Assembly: GCF_001556515.1 (NCBI RefSeq)
Contig: NZ_LSJA01000075.1
Span: forward strand, 1 to 45,384
Direction: 5' to 3'
Source of the DNA: Caulobacter sp. CCH9-E1
Lineage (GTDB): Bacteria > Pseudomonadota > Alphaproteobacteria > Caulobacterales > Caulobacteraceae
DNA: 45,384 nt
This document shows positions 16,473 through 26,596 of this stretch, piece after piece (position 1 is the first letter of the stretch; every line of letters begins with the position of its first letter). The notes under the pieces were generated by a model that saw only the letters and a program-made list of their open reading frames with translations, searched no databases and was not told where the DNA came from. A program made the translations under genes and the position numbers.

Positions 16473-17242
16473 CGGAGGAGCTCGATCCAGGCGGGCGCGT
16501 GGTCGCTCGCGCCGTCGAGCCCGCGCACCCATCGATCGACACCGGCGTCTTCGAGTTCGTCGGCGAGATCGGGCGACAGAAGCAGATGGTCGATGCGCAG
16601 GCCTTTGTCCTTGGGCCAGCGCTCCCGCAGATAGGACCAGTAGGTCCAGGGCGCGGCGTTCGGATGCACGGCGCGCAGGGCGTCGGTCCAGCCCTGATCG
16701 AGCAGGCGCTGGAAGGCAGCGCGGCTCTCGGGACGGAGCAGGGCGTCGCCGCCATAGGAGTGATTGGGATAGATGTCAGCTTCGGTCGGCACGACGTTGT
16801 AGTCGCCGGCCAGCACCACCGGCGCCCCGGAGTTCAGAAGGCTTTGGGCGTGGGATAGCAGGGCCTCGAACCAGGCGAGTTTGTAATCGAATTTAGGGCC
16901 GGGAACCGGATTGCCGTTCGGCAGGTAGAGGCAGCCGATCAGCACGCCTTCTACCGCCGCCTCGATGTAGCGGCTCTGGGATGGATCAGGATCGCCGGGC
17001 AGGGCGGTGCGCGTCAGGACCGGGGTCATCCCGCGCGCCAGGATCGCCACGCCGTTCCAGGTGCGCTGGCCCTTCCAGACCGCGCCGTAGCCCATCTGCT
17101 CAATGGCCTCGGCTGGAAACCGGCCCTGTTCGGCCTTGAGCTCCTGGAGACAGACGACGTCGGGCTGGGCGTCGTCCAGCCATTCGATCAGCGGGTCGAA
17201 CCGGCTGAGGACGTTGTTGATGTTCAAGGTGGCGATGCGCAC
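16469..17242 (-). CDS. xthA: Exodeoxyribonuclease III (abasic-site endonuclease)
   Basis: Exonuclease III cuts DNA at abasic sites and trims 3' ends in base-excision repair. Start GTG 17242 (RIATLNINNVLSRFDPLI) gives 257 residues, normal for the family. A TTG at 17278 in the same frame is less likely. Motifs in order: CLQELK with the metal-binding Glu near residue 37, GDYNVVPTEADIY with the Asp/Asn pair near 153, TYWSY, and RIDHLLLSPDL near 230 followed by the SDHAP catalytic His near 250. It lies in the cargo DNA-repair block and is coupled to the 108-residue gene. Confidence 0.93.
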   Translation of the reverse strand: MRIATLNINNVLSRFDPLIEWLDDAQPDVVCLQELKAEQGRFPAEAIEQMGYGAVWKGQRTWNGVAILARGMTPVLTRTALPGDPDPSQSRYIEAAVEGVLIGCLYLPNGNPVPGPKFDYKLAWFEALLSHAQSLLNSGAPVVLAGDYNVVPTEADIYPNHSYGGDALLRPESRAAFQRLLDQGWTDALRAVHPNAAPWTYWSYLRERWPKDKGLRIDHLLLSPDLADELEDAGVDRWVRGLDGASDHAPAWIELLR

Positions 17243-17342
17243 GCCAGGACAACCGTCACCGCCGGGACGTCGTTCCAAAGGCTAGGTGCGGAACAGTTTG
17301 GCTGGCCTGCGGATTCGTCTTTCGAAAGGGAGACTTACCGCC

Positions 17343-17525
17343 ATGTCCAAACGTGAACTGATCGAGCCCACGCCCGGTGACAAGCGCTATGTGCGTCGCG
17401 ACGACAAGGGCCACTTCTCCGAGGTGGTCGATGTCGGCAAATCGTCGGCCGCCGACCAGCGCCGCCACTCCAGCCATGACGCGGGACGCGGCCAGGGCGA
17501 CAAGGGCGATCGCCAGAAGGCCTAG
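17343..17525 (+). CDS. Small conserved hydrophilic protein next to ku
   Basis: This 60-residue protein starts at ATG 17343, with AGGGAG at 17326-17331. It reads SKRELIEPTPGDKRYVRRD, then GHFSEVVDVGKSSAADQRRH and a Gly/Lys/Asp-rich tail. It is highly charged and probably disordered at the end. Similar small proteins are recalled in other alphaproteobacteria without a known role. Its stop overlaps the ku stop (convergent genes, 4 bases). Confidence 0.75.
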   Translation: MSKRELIEPTPGDKRYVRRDDKGHFSEVVDVGKSSAADQRRHSSHDAGRGQGDKGDRQKA

Positions 17526-18406
17526 CCAGCCTTGCGGCGGGCCGGCGCCTTGGCGGGCGCCGGCGCCGTCGTCGCCTTCGATCGACCGCTGGCCTTGGCC
17601 GCCGCCTTGGGCGGCTTGGCCTTGGCGCCGGGCGCGCCGCCAAGGCTGGCCCGCAGCGCCGCCATCAGGTCCACGACATTGGTGTCGTCCGGCTCGGCGA
17701 CCTTGGCCACCTTGTGGCCCTTGCGCTTGTCGGCGATCAGCGCCTTGAGCGCCTCCTCGTAGCGATCGGTAAACTGACTGGGGTCGAACGGGCCTTCCTG
17801 CTGCTGGATGATCTTTTCGGCGATTGAGATCATCGCCGCGTCCGGCGCCTTGTCGCTGATTGCCCCGAAAATTTCATCCTCGGCCCGGACCTCCGCATCG
17901 GTGCGCAGGGTATAGGCCAGGATGCCCTTGCCGCGCGGCTCCAGGGCTAGCAAGCGCTCGCGGGTCGACATGACCACCCGGCCCAAGGCGATCTGGCCTG
18001 AGCGCGCCATGGCCTCGCGGATGACGCTGAAGGCTTCCTGGGCCAGCTTGCCGTCGGGCGCGAGGTAATAGGGATTGTCCCAGTAGATGCGATCGATGTC
18101 GGCCTCGGGCACGAACCGCTCGATGTCGATGGTCTTGGTGCTCTCCAGTTTGACCGAGGCGATCTCATCATTGGTCAGCAGCACGTACTGGCCCTTCTCG
18201 AACTCGTAGCCCTTCACCAGTTTAGCGCGCTCGATCGGCCCGGTGTCGGGGTCGGTGGTGACCATCTTGATCCGGTTGTTGGTCTCCGGATTGATCAGGT
18301 TGAAATGGACCTCGCCGCCGGAGTTGGTCGCGGTGTAGAGCGCCACCGGACAGGTGACGAGCGAGAGGCGAAGGTGTCCCTGCCAAGTAGGGCGATAGCC
18401 GGCCAT
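17522..18406 (-). CDS. ku: Ku protein for non-homologous end joining
   Basis: Bacterial Ku forms a homodimeric ring on broken DNA ends and recruits LigD. The ATG at 18406 gives 294 residues. The Ku core is complete: RPTWQGHLRLSLVTCPVALY at the N-terminus, KGYEFEKGQYVLLTNDEI near 65-82, IYWDNPYYLAPDG near 108, and the AMARSGQIALGRVVM helix near 131-146. The last ~45 residues are a Lys/Ala/Pro-rich basic tail, typical of Ku proteins that bind DNA strongly. No ligD is found in the window, so a partner must be elsewhere. Confidence 0.95.
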   Translation of the reverse strand: MAGYRPTWQGHLRLSLVTCPVALYTATNSGGEVHFNLINPETNNRIKMVTTDPDTGPIERAKLVKGYEFEKGQYVLLTNDEIASVKLESTKTIDIERFVPEADIDRIYWDNPYYLAPDGKLAQEAFSVIREAMARSGQIALGRVVMSTRERLLALEPRGKGILAYTLRTDAEVRAEDEIFGAISDKAPDAAMISIAEKIIQQQEGPFDPSQFTDRYEEALKALIADKRKGHKVAKVAEPDDTNVVDLMAALRASLGGAPGAKAKPPKAAAKASGRSKATTAPAPAKAPARRKAG

Positions 18407-18493
18407 GGTCCTGTTTCCGTGAGGGCCGGCAGGATCGCCGGTCCGTGAAGACTCGACTCAACGGGGCTGGCGGTGATTCGTTCTGGCCGGCCT

Positions 18494-18724
18494 CTACTGG
18501 CAGGGCGCGGCCTCGCCGCTGTCCAGATCGATCCGGAAGCAGTGCTCCACGCCGCTCTCGGTCTCCCGCACGATCAGAGAGACCTCGTTGTCGGCGTCGA
18601 CTGGCGGATGCCAGAGCTCGACAAAGGCCACCGCCGCGTCCTCGAAGCTGACGGCGTCGACCGCGTGCCCGTGGCTGGCGTCTTCGCCGCGCGCATGGAC
18701 GCGATAGGTCTGGGTGTCGGGCAT
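18494..18724 (-). CDS. DUF5961-family small protein
   Basis: This 76-residue protein (ATG 18724) has a small alpha/beta layout: TYRVHARGEDASHGHAVDAV, a helix FEDAAVAFVELW, a strand EVSLIVRETESG and the end EHCFRIDLDSGEA. This matches my memory of the DUF5961 family. No enzyme motif is present. It is on the same strand as ku, 87 bases upstream of it, and may be transcribed with it. Confidence 0.65.
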   Translation of the reverse strand: MPDTQTYRVHARGEDASHGHAVDAVSFEDAAVAFVELWHPPVDADNEVSLIVRETESGVEHCFRIDLDSGEAAPCQ

Positions 18725-18936
18725 GGGAAATCTCCTGGCGCCAAGACAACGCTTCGCATGGCGAAAGGATTCTGCCGCATTGGCCGGTGTGAAACTTGGC
18801 CGGCCCGTCTGGCGCTAGAATACCGTCCGCCGCTTGAGTTTGGCGGGCGGGAAAGCCGGTCCGTCGTGTTCGCCCTCTAGCGCCCGCGGGCCGGCCAACC
18901 TCTCGAAAATTCACGGGGCGTTCCCATATCTGGGGC

Positions 18937-19314
18937 ATGCACACGCGATCCACGGCGAAGGCCGCGCTCCTGCCGTTCGCCGAGGACCTGACGGTCGAAA
19001 CGAGCGCGGAGATCCTCGATCTGGAGGGCGTCGCCGAGCGCCGCGAGCGCTTCCTGGCCCATGCCGCAGCCGCCAGCAAAGTCGTCACCTACGAGTTCGC
19101 CATTCCCGCCGAAGCCAAGGTCTCGGGTATTGGTCCGGATGGGGAGGTTCGCGACGCGCGCCCCCAGCTTGAACTGATAATCGCTCTGACCGGCGGCGCG
19201 CTGGCTAAGTTCCCGGGCGGCTTGACCGCACGCGTTCCAGTCGCGGCCGCCGCGCGCTTCGAAGACCTGGCCAAGGCCTTGATCGAGACGTTCCTCGTCA
19301 GCTGGCGCGTCTAG
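18937..19314 (+). CDS. Conserved unknown protein (125 residues)
   Basis: The frame opens at ATG 18937 and ends in a 4-base overlap with the convergent alkB-like gene. The product is soluble, with a helical half (EILDLEGVAERRERFLAHAA) and a strand-rich half (KVVTYEFAIPAEAKVSGIGP). No family is recognised. The ~210 bases upstream hold no other gene and should contain divergent promoters for this gene and the DUF5961 gene. Confidence 0.65.
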   Translation: MHTRSTAKAALLPFAEDLTVETSAEILDLEGVAERRERFLAHAAAASKVVTYEFAIPAEAKVSGIGPDGEVRDARPQLELIIALTGGALAKFPGGLTARVPVAAAARFEDLAKALIETFLVSWRV

Positions 19315-19895
19315 CGCCGCACGGTCCGAAACGTCACCGAATAGCGCAGGGCCTCGAGCGCGGGGATGCTGTGCTGCCAGTCGCTACGCGCCGGACCGGC
19401 CATCAGATAGGCCGAGCGTGGCGAGGCGATGATCGACGCGCGATCCCAGCGGTCGCCGGCCTTGCGCCTCAGGCGGAAATGACAGGGCGACAAGAGTGAA
19501 ACCCCCGCGATCGCCACGGCCGGCGGCCGGTCGCGATGCCAGCCGATCCCCGCGCCCGGCGAATACTCGGTGACCAGGGCATGGCGGAAGCTGTCGCGCG
19601 CTAGGCCCGTGAAGGCCGCCACCTTGTCCAGCAACGGCAGGAGCAGGTCGGGGATGGGCTCGCCGGTTTCCACCATCCGGCCGCTCTCGTCCTGCCGCCA
19701 GCCAAAGCCGGCGATGCGGCGATTTCCGAAATAGCCCAGATGCTCATAGGCCTTGAACGGCAGGTCCTGGAAGCTAGCGACGAGCTCGCGTTCCTCGGCC
19801 GCGTCAATCAGCTCGGCCTTATAGCGAAAGCCTTCCGGCAAGGGCGTCTTGGGCGCGAGAGGAAGGTCGAAGAGCAAGGGTTGGGTGTCGATCAT
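19311..19895 (-). CDS. alkB: AlkB-like 2-oxoglutarate/Fe(II) dioxygenase
   Basis: AlkB-type enzymes reverse alkyl damage on DNA bases by oxidation. ATG 19895 follows GAGG at good spacing, giving 194 residues. Iron ligands appear as the HxD motif in GIGWHRDRP near residue 125 and the distal His in WQHSIP near 174. The 2-oxoglutarate-binding arginines lie in RYSVTFRTVRR at the C-terminus. The nucleotide-recognition lid region (EHLGYFGNRRIAGFGW) is also typical. It starts 9 bases after dnaE2 and may belong to the imuA-imuB-dnaE2 transcript. Confidence 0.9.
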   Translation of the reverse strand: MIDTQPLLFDLPLAPKTPLPEGFRYKAELIDAAEERELVASFQDLPFKAYEHLGYFGNRRIAGFGWRQDESGRMVETGEPIPDLLLPLLDKVAAFTGLARDSFRHALVTEYSPGAGIGWHRDRPPAVAIAGVSLLSPCHFRLRRKAGDRWDRASIIASPRSAYLMAGPARSDWQHSIPALEALRYSVTFRTVRR

Positions 19896-19903
19896 CGCGC
19901 GCC

Positions 19904-22900
19904 TCAACAGAAATTGCGGCTGCGGCGGGCCCAGGAAAGATCGCCGGCGTCGGCGCCGCGATCCTGCAGGTGCGACAGGACCGCGCCGAGGTCATGGAGC
20001 TTGTAGGCGACCAGGTGGACGACATCGCCTTCGCGCTGGATGTAGCCCTCGACGCCGAGCAGATGGGCCGAAAGGGCCACTCGGCGCTGCTTTTCGTAGA
20101 GCGTCTTCCAGATCACGAGGTTGGAAACGCCACTCTCATCCTCGAGGGTCATGAACATCACGCCCTTGGCGGTGCCCGGCATCTGGCGCACCAGCACCAG
20201 GCCTGCCGTCTTGATGAACTGGCGATCGCGACCGCTGGCGGCGGCCTGGCAGGGGCGGTAGCCCTGGGCGGCAAGTTCTTCGCGTAGCAGCGCCAAGGGA
20301 TGGCGGCGTAAGCTCAGGCCCACGTGGCCATAGTCCTCGACGATCTCGCGCCCCTCGGTCATGGCCTTCAGCGCCGGGGCTGGCTCATTCAGCTCCGGCG
20401 CCTTGGCCTGATCAAACAGGGGCAGGGCGACATCACGCAGGCCTTTGATCTTCCAACCCGCTTCGCGTCGGGCAAGGCCAAGGCTTGGCCGAAAAGCGTC
20501 GGCTTCGGCCAGGCGCGAGAGGGCGCCAGGGCCGATCTGCGCGCGACGCCAGACCTCGTCGATCGATCCATAGGGCTCTTCCGCGCGGGCCATAACGAGG
20601 CGTGCGGCGTCGAGTTCGGACAGCTTGCGCACCATCCGCAGACCCAGACGCACGGCCAGCGACCCGTCCGAGGTCTCCTCCAGGATGCAGTCCCAGCGCG
20701 AGGCATTGATGCAGATCGGTCGCACTTCGACGCCGTGCTCGATAGCGTCCCTGACGATCTGGGCCGGTTGGTAAAAGCCCATCGGCTGGCTGTTGAGAAG
20801 GGCCGCGCAGAAGACATCGGGGTGGTGGCATTTGAGCCAGGACGAGGCGTAGGCCAGGAGCGCAAAACTAGCGGCATGGCTTTCGGGAAAGCCGTAGGAC
20901 CCGAAGCCCTCCAGCTGGGTGAAGGTCTGTTCGGCAAATTCCAGCGGATAGCCGCGCTCGACCATGCCGCCGACCAGCTTGTCCTTGAAGTGGCTGACCC
21001 CGCCGGTGAACTTGAAGGTGGCCATCGCCCGGCGCAGCTGGTCGGCCTCGCCGGGCGTGAAGCCGGCGCACTCGATGGCCACCCGCATAGCCTGCTCCTG
21101 GAAGAGCGGCACGCCCAAGGTCTTGCCCAGCACCTTTTCCAGCTCGGGCTTGGGGAAGGTCACAGGCTCCTTGCCTTCGCGGCGGCGCAGATAGGGATGG
21201 ACCATGTCGCCCTGGATCGGGCCGGGACGCACGATCGCCACCTCGATGACCAGGTCGTAGAACGAGCGGGGCTTGAGGCGTGGCAGCATGGCCATCTGCG
21301 CGCGGCTCTCGATCTGGAAAACGCCCAGGGTGTCGGCCCTGCGGATCATCGCGTAGGTGCGCGGATCCTCGGGCGGAATGGTCGCAAGATCGAGCGCGAT
21401 CCCCTTGGCGTCCTTGAGTAGGTCCAGGCCGCGCTTGAGGCAGGTCATCATCCCCAGGCCCAGCACATCGACCTTCATGAACTTCAGCTCGTCGATGTCG
21501 TCCTTGTCCCACTCGATGATCTGGCGATCCTTCATTCGCGCCGGCTCGATCGGGACGAGCTCGTCCAGGCGGTCATGGGTCAGGACGAAGCCGCCAGGGT
21601 GCTGGCCAAAATGGCGCGGGGTGTTGAGCAGCACCTGGGCCAGCTCCAGGGTCAGGCGGAGGCGCCGGTCGGAAAGATCGAGGCCCATGTCGCGGGCGTG
21701 CTTTTCTTCGATGTCCTCGCGGGAAAAGCTCCAGATCTGGCTGGAGAGCCCCTTGGTCATGTCCTCGGGCAGGCCCAGGACCTTGCCGACGTCACGCACC
21801 GCGCCGCGCGGCCGAAAGCGCTGGACGACCGCGACGATCGCCGAGCGATGGCGGCCATAGGTTTCGAAGATCCATTGCATCACCGTCTCGCGTCGGGCGT
21901 GCTCGAAATCGACATCGATGTCCGGCGGCTCGTCGCGCTCGGCGCTGACGAAGCGCTCGAACAGCAGGTCGTTGCGCTCGGGGTCGATGCTGGTGATGCC
22001 CAGCACGTAGCAGACCGCCGAATTGGCGGCCGAGCCGCGGCCCTGGCAGAGGATGTCCTGGCTCTTGGAATAGCGGACGATCGAATTGACGGTCAGGAAG
22101 TAGGGCGCATAGCCCAGCTGCCCGATAAGCTGCAGCTCATGCTGAAGGATCCGGCGGACCTCCGGCGTCAGGCCGTCGGGAAAACGGTGGGCCGCGCCTT
22201 CCCACGTCAGGCGCTCCAGAGTCTGCTGGGCGGTCTCACCGTCGGCGACCACTTCACGCGGATACTGGTAGCTGAGCTCGGACAGCGAGAACCGGCAGCG
22301 CTGCGCGATCGCTACCGACGCGGCGACGGCGGCGCGGTGGCGTGGGAAGAGGCGCAGGATTTCGGCCGGGGTTTTCAGGTAGCGGTCGGCGTGCCGGTCG
22401 CGCTTGAAGCCGACGTCGTCGATCGTGGTCCCTTCGCGGATGCAGGTGACGACGTCCTGCAGCAGTCGCCGTTCCTTCTCATGGAACAGCACCCGGTTGG
22501 TGACCACCGGGGTGACGCCGGCCGCCAGGGCCATCTGTTCAAGCTCATAGAGCCGCAGCGCGTCGCCAGGACGCCGGCGCAAGGTCAGGGCGACATGGGC
22601 GTCCGGGCCGAAAATGTACGCGAGCTTGTGGAGCTGCTGGGCGGTGGTCTCGTCGGCGTCCTCGGGCACGAGGATCGCGATCAGCCCCTCGGCGTGGGCG
22701 GCGAGATCGGTGAGATCAAGGTCGCAGCCGCCCTTGCCTGCGCGGGTCTTCCCCAAGGACAGCATCCGCGAAAGGCGGCTGTAGGCGGGGCGGTCTGTGG
22801 GCAAGACCACGATCGTCATGCGGTCGCGCAGGACCAACTCGCAGCCGACGATCAGCCGAACCCCGGTTTCCTTGGCGGCGATGTGGGCGCGCACCAGGCC

Positions 22901-23068
22901 AGCCAGGCTGTTGCGATCGCAAATGGCCAGCGCCCGGTAGCCTAGCCGAGCGGCCTCGTCGAACAGCTCGCCCGGGGACGACGCCCCGCGTAGCAGCGAA
23001 AAGTGCGAGGCGCATTGGAGCTCGACATATTCGCCAAGATCTTCAGGTGCTTGTCCGGGTGAGTTCAT
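19904..23068 (-). CDS. dnaE2: Error-prone DNA polymerase DnaE2 (ImuC)
   Basis: DnaE2 is the C-family translesion polymerase of the SOS mutasome. ATG 23068 overlaps the imuB stop (ATGA), and upstream codons are a shadow of imuB. The 1054 residues are typical. The PHP domain starts [20 protein letters not shown]. The catalytic palm acids lie in [13 protein letters not shown] near residue 380. The [18 protein letters not shown] segment, a helix-hairpin-helix region and an OB fold follow. The C-terminus [13 protein letters not shown] is the short DnaE2 type. It works with ImuA and ImuB encoded just upstream. Confidence 0.96.
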   Translation of the reverse strand: MNSPGQAPEDLGEYVELQCASHFSLLRGASSPGELFDEAARLGYRALAICDRNSLAGLVRAHIAAKETGVRLIVGCELVLRDRMTIVVLPTDRPAYSRLSRMLSLGKTRAGKGGCDLDLTDLAAHAEGLIAILVPEDADETTAQQLHKLAYIFGPDAHVALTLRRRPGDALRLYELEQMALAAGVTPVVTNRVLFHEKERRLLQDVVTCIREGTTIDDVGFKRDRHADRYLKTPAEILRLFPRHRAAVAASVAIAQRCRFSLSELSYQYPREVVADGETAQQTLERLTWEGAAHRFPDGLTPEVRRILQHELQLIGQLGYAPYFLTVNSIVRYSKSQDILCQGRGSAANSAVCYVLGITSIDPERNDLLFERFVSAERDEPPDIDVDFEHARRETVMQWIFETYGRHRSAIVAVVQRFRPRGAVRDVGKVLGLPEDMTKGLSSQIWSFSREDIEEKHARDMGLDLSDRRLRLTLELAQVLLNTPRHFGQHPGGFVLTHDRLDELVPIEPARMKDRQIIEWDKDDIDELKFMKVDVLGLGMMTCLKRGLDLLKDAKGIALDLATIPPEDPRTYAMIRRADTLGVFQIESRAQMAMLPRLKPRSFYDLVIEVAIVRPGPIQGDMVHPYLRRREGKEPVTFPKPELEKVLGKTLGVPLFQEQAMRVAIECAGFTPGEADQLRRAMATFKFTGGVSHFKDKLVGGMVERGYPLEFAEQTFTQLEGFGSYGFPESHAASFALLAYASSWLKCHHPDVFCAALLNSQPMGFYQPAQIVRDAIEHGVEVRPICINASRWDCILEETSDGSLAVRLGLRMVRKLSELDAARLVMARAEEPYGSIDEVWRRAQIGPGALSRLAEADAFRPSLGLARREAGWKIKGLRDVALPLFDQAKAPELNEPAPALKAMTEGREIVEDYGHVGLSLRRHPLALLREELAAQGYRPCQAAASGRDRQFIKTAGLVLVRQMPGTAKGVMFMTLEDESGVSNLVIWKTLYEKQRRVALSAHLLGVEGYIQREGDVVHLVAYKLHDLGAVLSHLQDRGADAGDLSWARRSRNFC

Positions 23069-24588
23069 CCGAACACCCCGGCCATGAACCAGCGCTGGCT
23101 GCCGGTGGCGGCGTCCTCGCCGTCGCCGTCGCGATAGATCCAGTAGCGCTCGCCGCCGTCGTCCTCGACCTGGAAGTAGTCTCTGGAGCGGGCCAGCTCG
23201 GCGTCCGCCTTCCACCACTCGCCGAACACCCGCTCGGGGCCGTCGGCGCGGCGGACCCGCCGACGCACGCCGCGCCAGGTGAACGACGCCGGCGGTTGGT
23301 CGGGGAGTAGGGCCACCGTCTCGATCGGCTCGGGACGGGGAAAGAACCGGGTCGGCCGAGGCCAGTCGACGGGCCAGGAGAAGGCGGCCGGCGTCTCGCC
23401 GGCGGGCGCCTTGCGCACGCTTCGTTCAGGCAAGTCGCTCTCGGTGCTGGCCAGGCGGTAGACCGCCTCCGCGCCGAGGCGCACCCGCAGCGTGTCGATC
23501 AAGCCCGACAGATCGGCGGTGCGTTTGCCGCCCAGCACATCGTCTTGGCTGTAGGCCAGCGGCTCAGCGTTAGACGCGGCCAGGACCATCTTGTCGACGC
23601 CGAAGCCCGGATCGACCTTCTCCAGCTTTTCGCAAAGCAACTTGGCCAGCCGACGAGCGTCGCGTGCCGGGGCGGAGAGGCCGATGCGGGCGCTCTCGAC
23701 GCGGTTGTCGACCCGGTAGAACCAGGCATCGATCGTCTTGGCCCCGAGCGTTAGAGCTTCAAGCGTGGCGCAGAGTTCGACGGTCAGCTCGGTCAAGTAG
23801 CGGGCCATGGTCTCGGGCGCACCGATCGGTTCGGCGAAGATCTTGGCCGCGCGTGGGGTCTCGGGCGCGAAGACCGGCTCGATCGGCTCGCGCTCACGGG
23901 CATGGGCCTGGTCGAGCCGGCGGATCGGCTCCATCCCGAAGCGATGGGCCAACGGACCCTTGGCCGTGGCCTCCAACTCGCCAATGGTGTCGAAGCCCGG
24001 CTTAGCCAGGGCCTGGACGGTCTCCGGCTGCAGGCGCAGCGCTGCGACCGGCAGGTCCTTGAGCTGCACGCCCAGGCCGCCGGGCGGCACGACGAACACC
24101 GAGCGCCGGGAATAACGGGCCAGCGCGTGGGCGCCGCCCCAGCTGTCGGCGATCGCGACCGTGGCGGCGTAGCCGGCCTTGGCGAGGCGCCGGCGCAGGT
24201 CGATCAGCATCTTCTCTTCCCCACCGAAGAGATGCGCGCAGCCTGTGGCGTCGATGACTAGGCCGTCGGGCGGATCAGCCGCCACTGTCGGCGAGTAGAG
24301 CCGCTGGGCCCAGAGCGCCAAGCGCTGGAGGGCGGCGTTGTCGCCCTCGACGTCGAGATCATGGAGCACGAGGCCGGGGACCAGGGCCGTGGCGTGGGCG
24401 ACGGCCTGGCCAAACCGAAGGCCGGTCTTGGCGGCGGCAAGGTTCATGTGCGCGACCGCGCGCCGGCGACCGACCCGTCCGACCATAACGATCGGCGTGT
24501 CAGGCGATGGCGCGCTCTTGCCCTGCAAACGGGCCAGCCGGTCGGTGGGCCAGCGGGGCAGGAAGACGGAGATGACCCTTTGCGTCAC
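23065..24588 (-). CDS. imuB: ImuB, inactive Y-family polymerase-like mutasome hub
   Basis: ImuB links DnaE2, ImuA and the beta clamp in the mutasome. The start is GTG 24588 ([17 protein letters not shown]), giving 507 residues. Where active Y-family polymerases have a DMDAFYA metal site, ImuB has FLPRWPTDR, and at the second site it has [13 protein letters not shown] in place of SLDE, so it is catalytically dead, as known for the family. Little-finger and C-terminal regions continue to residue 507. It overlaps imuA by 89 bases and dnaE2 by 4, forming a tight operon. Confidence 0.95.
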   Translation of the reverse strand: MTQRVISVFLPRWPTDRLARLQGKSAPSPDTPIVMVGRVGRRRAVAHMNLAAAKTGLRFGQAVAHATALVPGLVLHDLDVEGDNAALQRLALWAQRLYSPTVAADPPDGLVIDATGCAHLFGGEEKMLIDLRRRLAKAGYAATVAIADSWGGAHALARYSRRSVFVVPPGGLGVQLKDLPVAALRLQPETVQALAKPGFDTIGELEATAKGPLAHRFGMEPIRRLDQAHAREREPIEPVFAPETPRAAKIFAEPIGAPETMARYLTELTVELCATLEALTLGAKTIDAWFYRVDNRVESARIGLSAPARDARRLAKLLCEKLEKVDPGFGVDKMVLAASNAEPLAYSQDDVLGGKRTADLSGLIDTLRVRLGAEAVYRLASTESDLPERSVRKAPAGETPAAFSWPVDWPRPTRFFPRPEPIETVALLPDQPPASFTWRGVRRRVRRADGPERVFGEWWKADAELARSRDYFQVEDDGGERYWIYRDGDGEDAATGSQRWFMAGVFG

Positions 24589-25267
24589 AGGCTTCTAGCT
24601 CGATGTCGAAGGCGTCGCCGGCCTTGCAGCGGAGGAGTTCGAGAAACCAGCGGGGACGACCCACGCCAGGAACGGAAGGCGGAAGTGGCGAGGAGGGCAG
24701 GGGCGAGACCCGCCACCGCGTCTCGGCCGCTGTCGGCTGGCCGAGGTCGGCCGCGTCGGCGATCCGTCGCCACCTTCGGACCGCGATGGCGATCTGGCCG
24801 CTCTTCTCGGCCGCCAGCTGCAGGCGCCGCGAGGCGGTCATCGAGAGCTTGCCGACCTCGCCGATCACCCCGGCCAAGCCCGGCCAGCGCAGACCTTCCT
24901 CCATGGCGGCCAGCACGCCGGCCTCGTCGCCGGCGTCGGCGAAGATCACCCGCTGTGGCGGCAGGCCGGCCTGGGCCAGGGAGGGGGCGAAGAGGTCCGC
25001 TTGCCGCCGGCACCAGAGAACCTCGCCCTGCGCTCGGGCCAGGATGCCGGCGGCGAACTTGGCCGCCGTCGCGCCGTAGAGCGCTTCCTCGGCGCCGCCA
25101 ACCACTTCGTGCAGCGCCCCGAGCGCCAGGCCGCCGCCGGGCAGGCGCGCGTCCAAGGGTTGGACGCCGAACGGCAACACCGCGCGGGTGACGCGATCCT
25201 GGGCTTCCAGGGCGCGAACCTTGCGACGGAGCGCGTCGAGCGCGGCGGGGGATGAGGATGAGATCAT
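24500..25267 (-). CDS. imuA: ImuA, RecA-like mutasome protein
   Basis: ImuA is a RecA/SulA-like accessory protein of SOS mutagenesis that works with ImuB and DnaE2. ATG 25267 gives 255 residues. The start is supported by the SOS box 17 bases upstream. The protein opens with LDALRRKVRALE, then LPGGGLALGALHEVVGGAEEA, the position of a weak Walker-A-like loop, then GEVLWCRRQADLFAPSLAQAGL and an ASRRLQLAAEKSG segment. It is the first gene of imuA-imuB-dnaE2, possibly with alkB as a fourth gene. Confidence 0.93.
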   Translation of the reverse strand: MISSSSPAALDALRRKVRALEAQDRVTRAVLPFGVQPLDARLPGGGLALGALHEVVGGAEEALYGATAAKFAAGILARAQGEVLWCRRQADLFAPSLAQAGLPPQRVIFADAGDEAGVLAAMEEGLRWPGLAGVIGEVGKLSMTASRRLQLAAEKSGQIAIAVRRWRRIADAADLGQPTAAETRWRVSPLPSSPLPPSVPGVGRPRWFLELLRCKAGDAFDIELEACDAKGHLRLPAPLAHRPAGPFAGQERAIA

Positions 25268-25284
25268 GGCAAGAGAACGAATTC

Positions 25285-25299
25285 GTTCTAGCTTTGTTC
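25285..25299 (-). promoter_or_regulatory. LexA (SOS) box of imuA
   Basis: The bases GTTC-TAGCTTT-GTTC form the alphaproteobacterial LexA site, a direct repeat with a 7-base spacer. It sits 17 bases upstream of the imuA ATG at 25267 (gene on the minus strand). SOS control of imuA-imuB-dnaE2 by such a box is established in Caulobacter. Here it implies that the host LexA controls ICE-borne mutagenesis. Confidence 0.9.
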
Positions 25300-25499
25300 T
25301 TGTTGCCGTTTCGGAGTCAACGGGGCCATCGGTGCGGCGCAGGCGCGCGCCCGGCCCAAGGTCCAATCGCCACAAGGGTTTGAGCGGAATCGAAATTTTT
25401 CGGGGACGACCGAAGCTGACGTAAGCGTGGCCAGAAGCGGCGCCGCCTGCGGTCGCCAAGCCTGGCCATGCGCGTTAGGGTCGTGGTCGGAGGTGGCTG

Positions 25500-25712
25500 A
25501 TGGATGATGATGACGAGCCCCGACAGCGCCCAAGGTTTTACGAGTGGGAGGGCTGGGCAGTCTGTCTGGTCGGGGCGGTGATGCCGACGGTTGTGCTCAC
25601 CAGCTTGGTTCAGATGATCGAGGGCAAGACCGAGCCGTGGTTCTTGCCTGGCCTCTTCATCGGCCTCTTCACGCTGGCCGTCCTGGCGATCCGCCCCTGG
25701 ACGATGCGCTAG
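25500..25712 (+). CDS. Small two-helix membrane protein
   Basis: This 70-residue protein starts at ATG 25500, with a strong GGAGGT site at 25489-25494. The acidic start MDDDDEPRQRPRFYEWEGW is followed by two hydrophobic segments (about 19-40 and 47-65). No family is recognised. It diverges from imuA and overlaps the end of the convergent protease-like gene by 4 bases. The 230-base gap before it carries the imuA SOS box. Confidence 0.7.
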   Translation: MDDDDEPRQRPRFYEWEGWAVCLVGAVMPTVVLTSLVQMIEGKTEPWFLPGLFIGLFTLAVLAIRPWTMR

Positions 25713-26569
25713 ACGGAGGCTGGAGCGTCTTTGGATGGGGCTGCGAGCGCGGCGGCCGCCTCGCGTCGTACTTGGTCCTGGTGGGCCGCATCCAGGACGT
25801 CCCTGACCGCGGTGACATGCCAAACCCTGCCGAGGTCGGATTCCGGGTTGAGGCGGCCTGAATAGATGCCCAGGAATTCCCAGACAGACGCGCCGCTCAT
25901 GACCGATGACAAAGCGCCGTCCGCTCGGCGCGTGCGGTAGGTTCCGGTGCGATAGGAGATCACCGCCGAACCCGATTGGCCTCTCCGCGCGCGACAGTCG
26001 ACAAGGAACACCGGGTTGTCCGGCGTAATCAGCTCCAGCTCCTGAGCCAGAAAACCGGTCGCCCAAATTGGAAACCGGCCGAACGACGACTGTCCGAAGG
26101 GAAAACCGATGACGCTGACGGTGTCTGCGGGGCCGACGTAAATCCCCGCCCGATCCAGATCTAGGTCCATGTAGTACGCGTATTTGCTGACGTCGCCGCC
26201 CCAACTAAGGTTCAGCGCCACCAGATCGGCCGCTGCGCCGAGACGAGGGTGCTCGATCCAATACGGCGTGCCGTCGTCCCGAAACAACGGCAGGCGGATT
26301 TCAACCCATTCCCCGACATGGCCGGCCTTATGGAAATGGATGACGATGGCGTCCGGCTCGGCGCCCTGGCTGTGCAGGCACTGTCCAGAATCCTGGTCGC
26401 GCCCGGTGACGTTGTGCCGGTTGGTGATGAAAGCGCAGTGCGACTGCCGGTCGTTTGCCGCCAGGAAGCCGGTGCCGGACGCCAGCTTCAGCTCGCCCCG
26501 GAACATTTCGATGTAGAGCGACTTCATCGTCGGGATTGCGATTTGCGATCCGACTTGGTCCTCAGTCAT
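25709..26569 (-). CDS. Trypsin-like serine protease-domain protein
   Basis: This 286-residue protein (ATG 26569; a TTG at 26575 is an alternative better spaced from AGGAG) has the chymotrypsin-fold pattern: SGTGFL then FITNRHNV with the catalytic His near residue 52, ADLVALNLS with the Asp near 115, and RRGQSGSAVISYR with the catalytic Ser near 200. There is no signal peptide, so it is probably cytoplasmic. Cytoplasmic trypsin-like proteases are frequent in bacterial conflict systems. The gene follows a 125-residue unknown gene by 27 bases on the same strand, and the two may form a pair. Confidence 0.8.
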   Translation of the reverse strand: MTEDQVGSQIAIPTMKSLYIEMFRGELKLASGTGFLAANDRQSHCAFITNRHNVTGRDQDSGQCLHSQGAEPDAIVIHFHKAGHVGEWVEIRLPLFRDDGTPYWIEHPRLGAAADLVALNLSWGGDVSKYAYYMDLDLDRAGIYVGPADTVSVIGFPFGQSSFGRFPIWATGFLAQELELITPDNPVFLVDCRARRGQSGSAVISYRTGTYRTRRADGALSSVMSGASVWEFLGIYSGRLNPESDLGRVWHVTAVRDVLDAAHQDQVRREAAAALAAPSKDAPASV

Positions 26570-26596
26570 GTCCAAGCGGTCTCTCCTGAGTGCTGG

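Noticed and set aside
21575..22945. A 456-codon open frame on the plus strand
   Set aside because: It is antisense to dnaE2, which is complete and recognisable.
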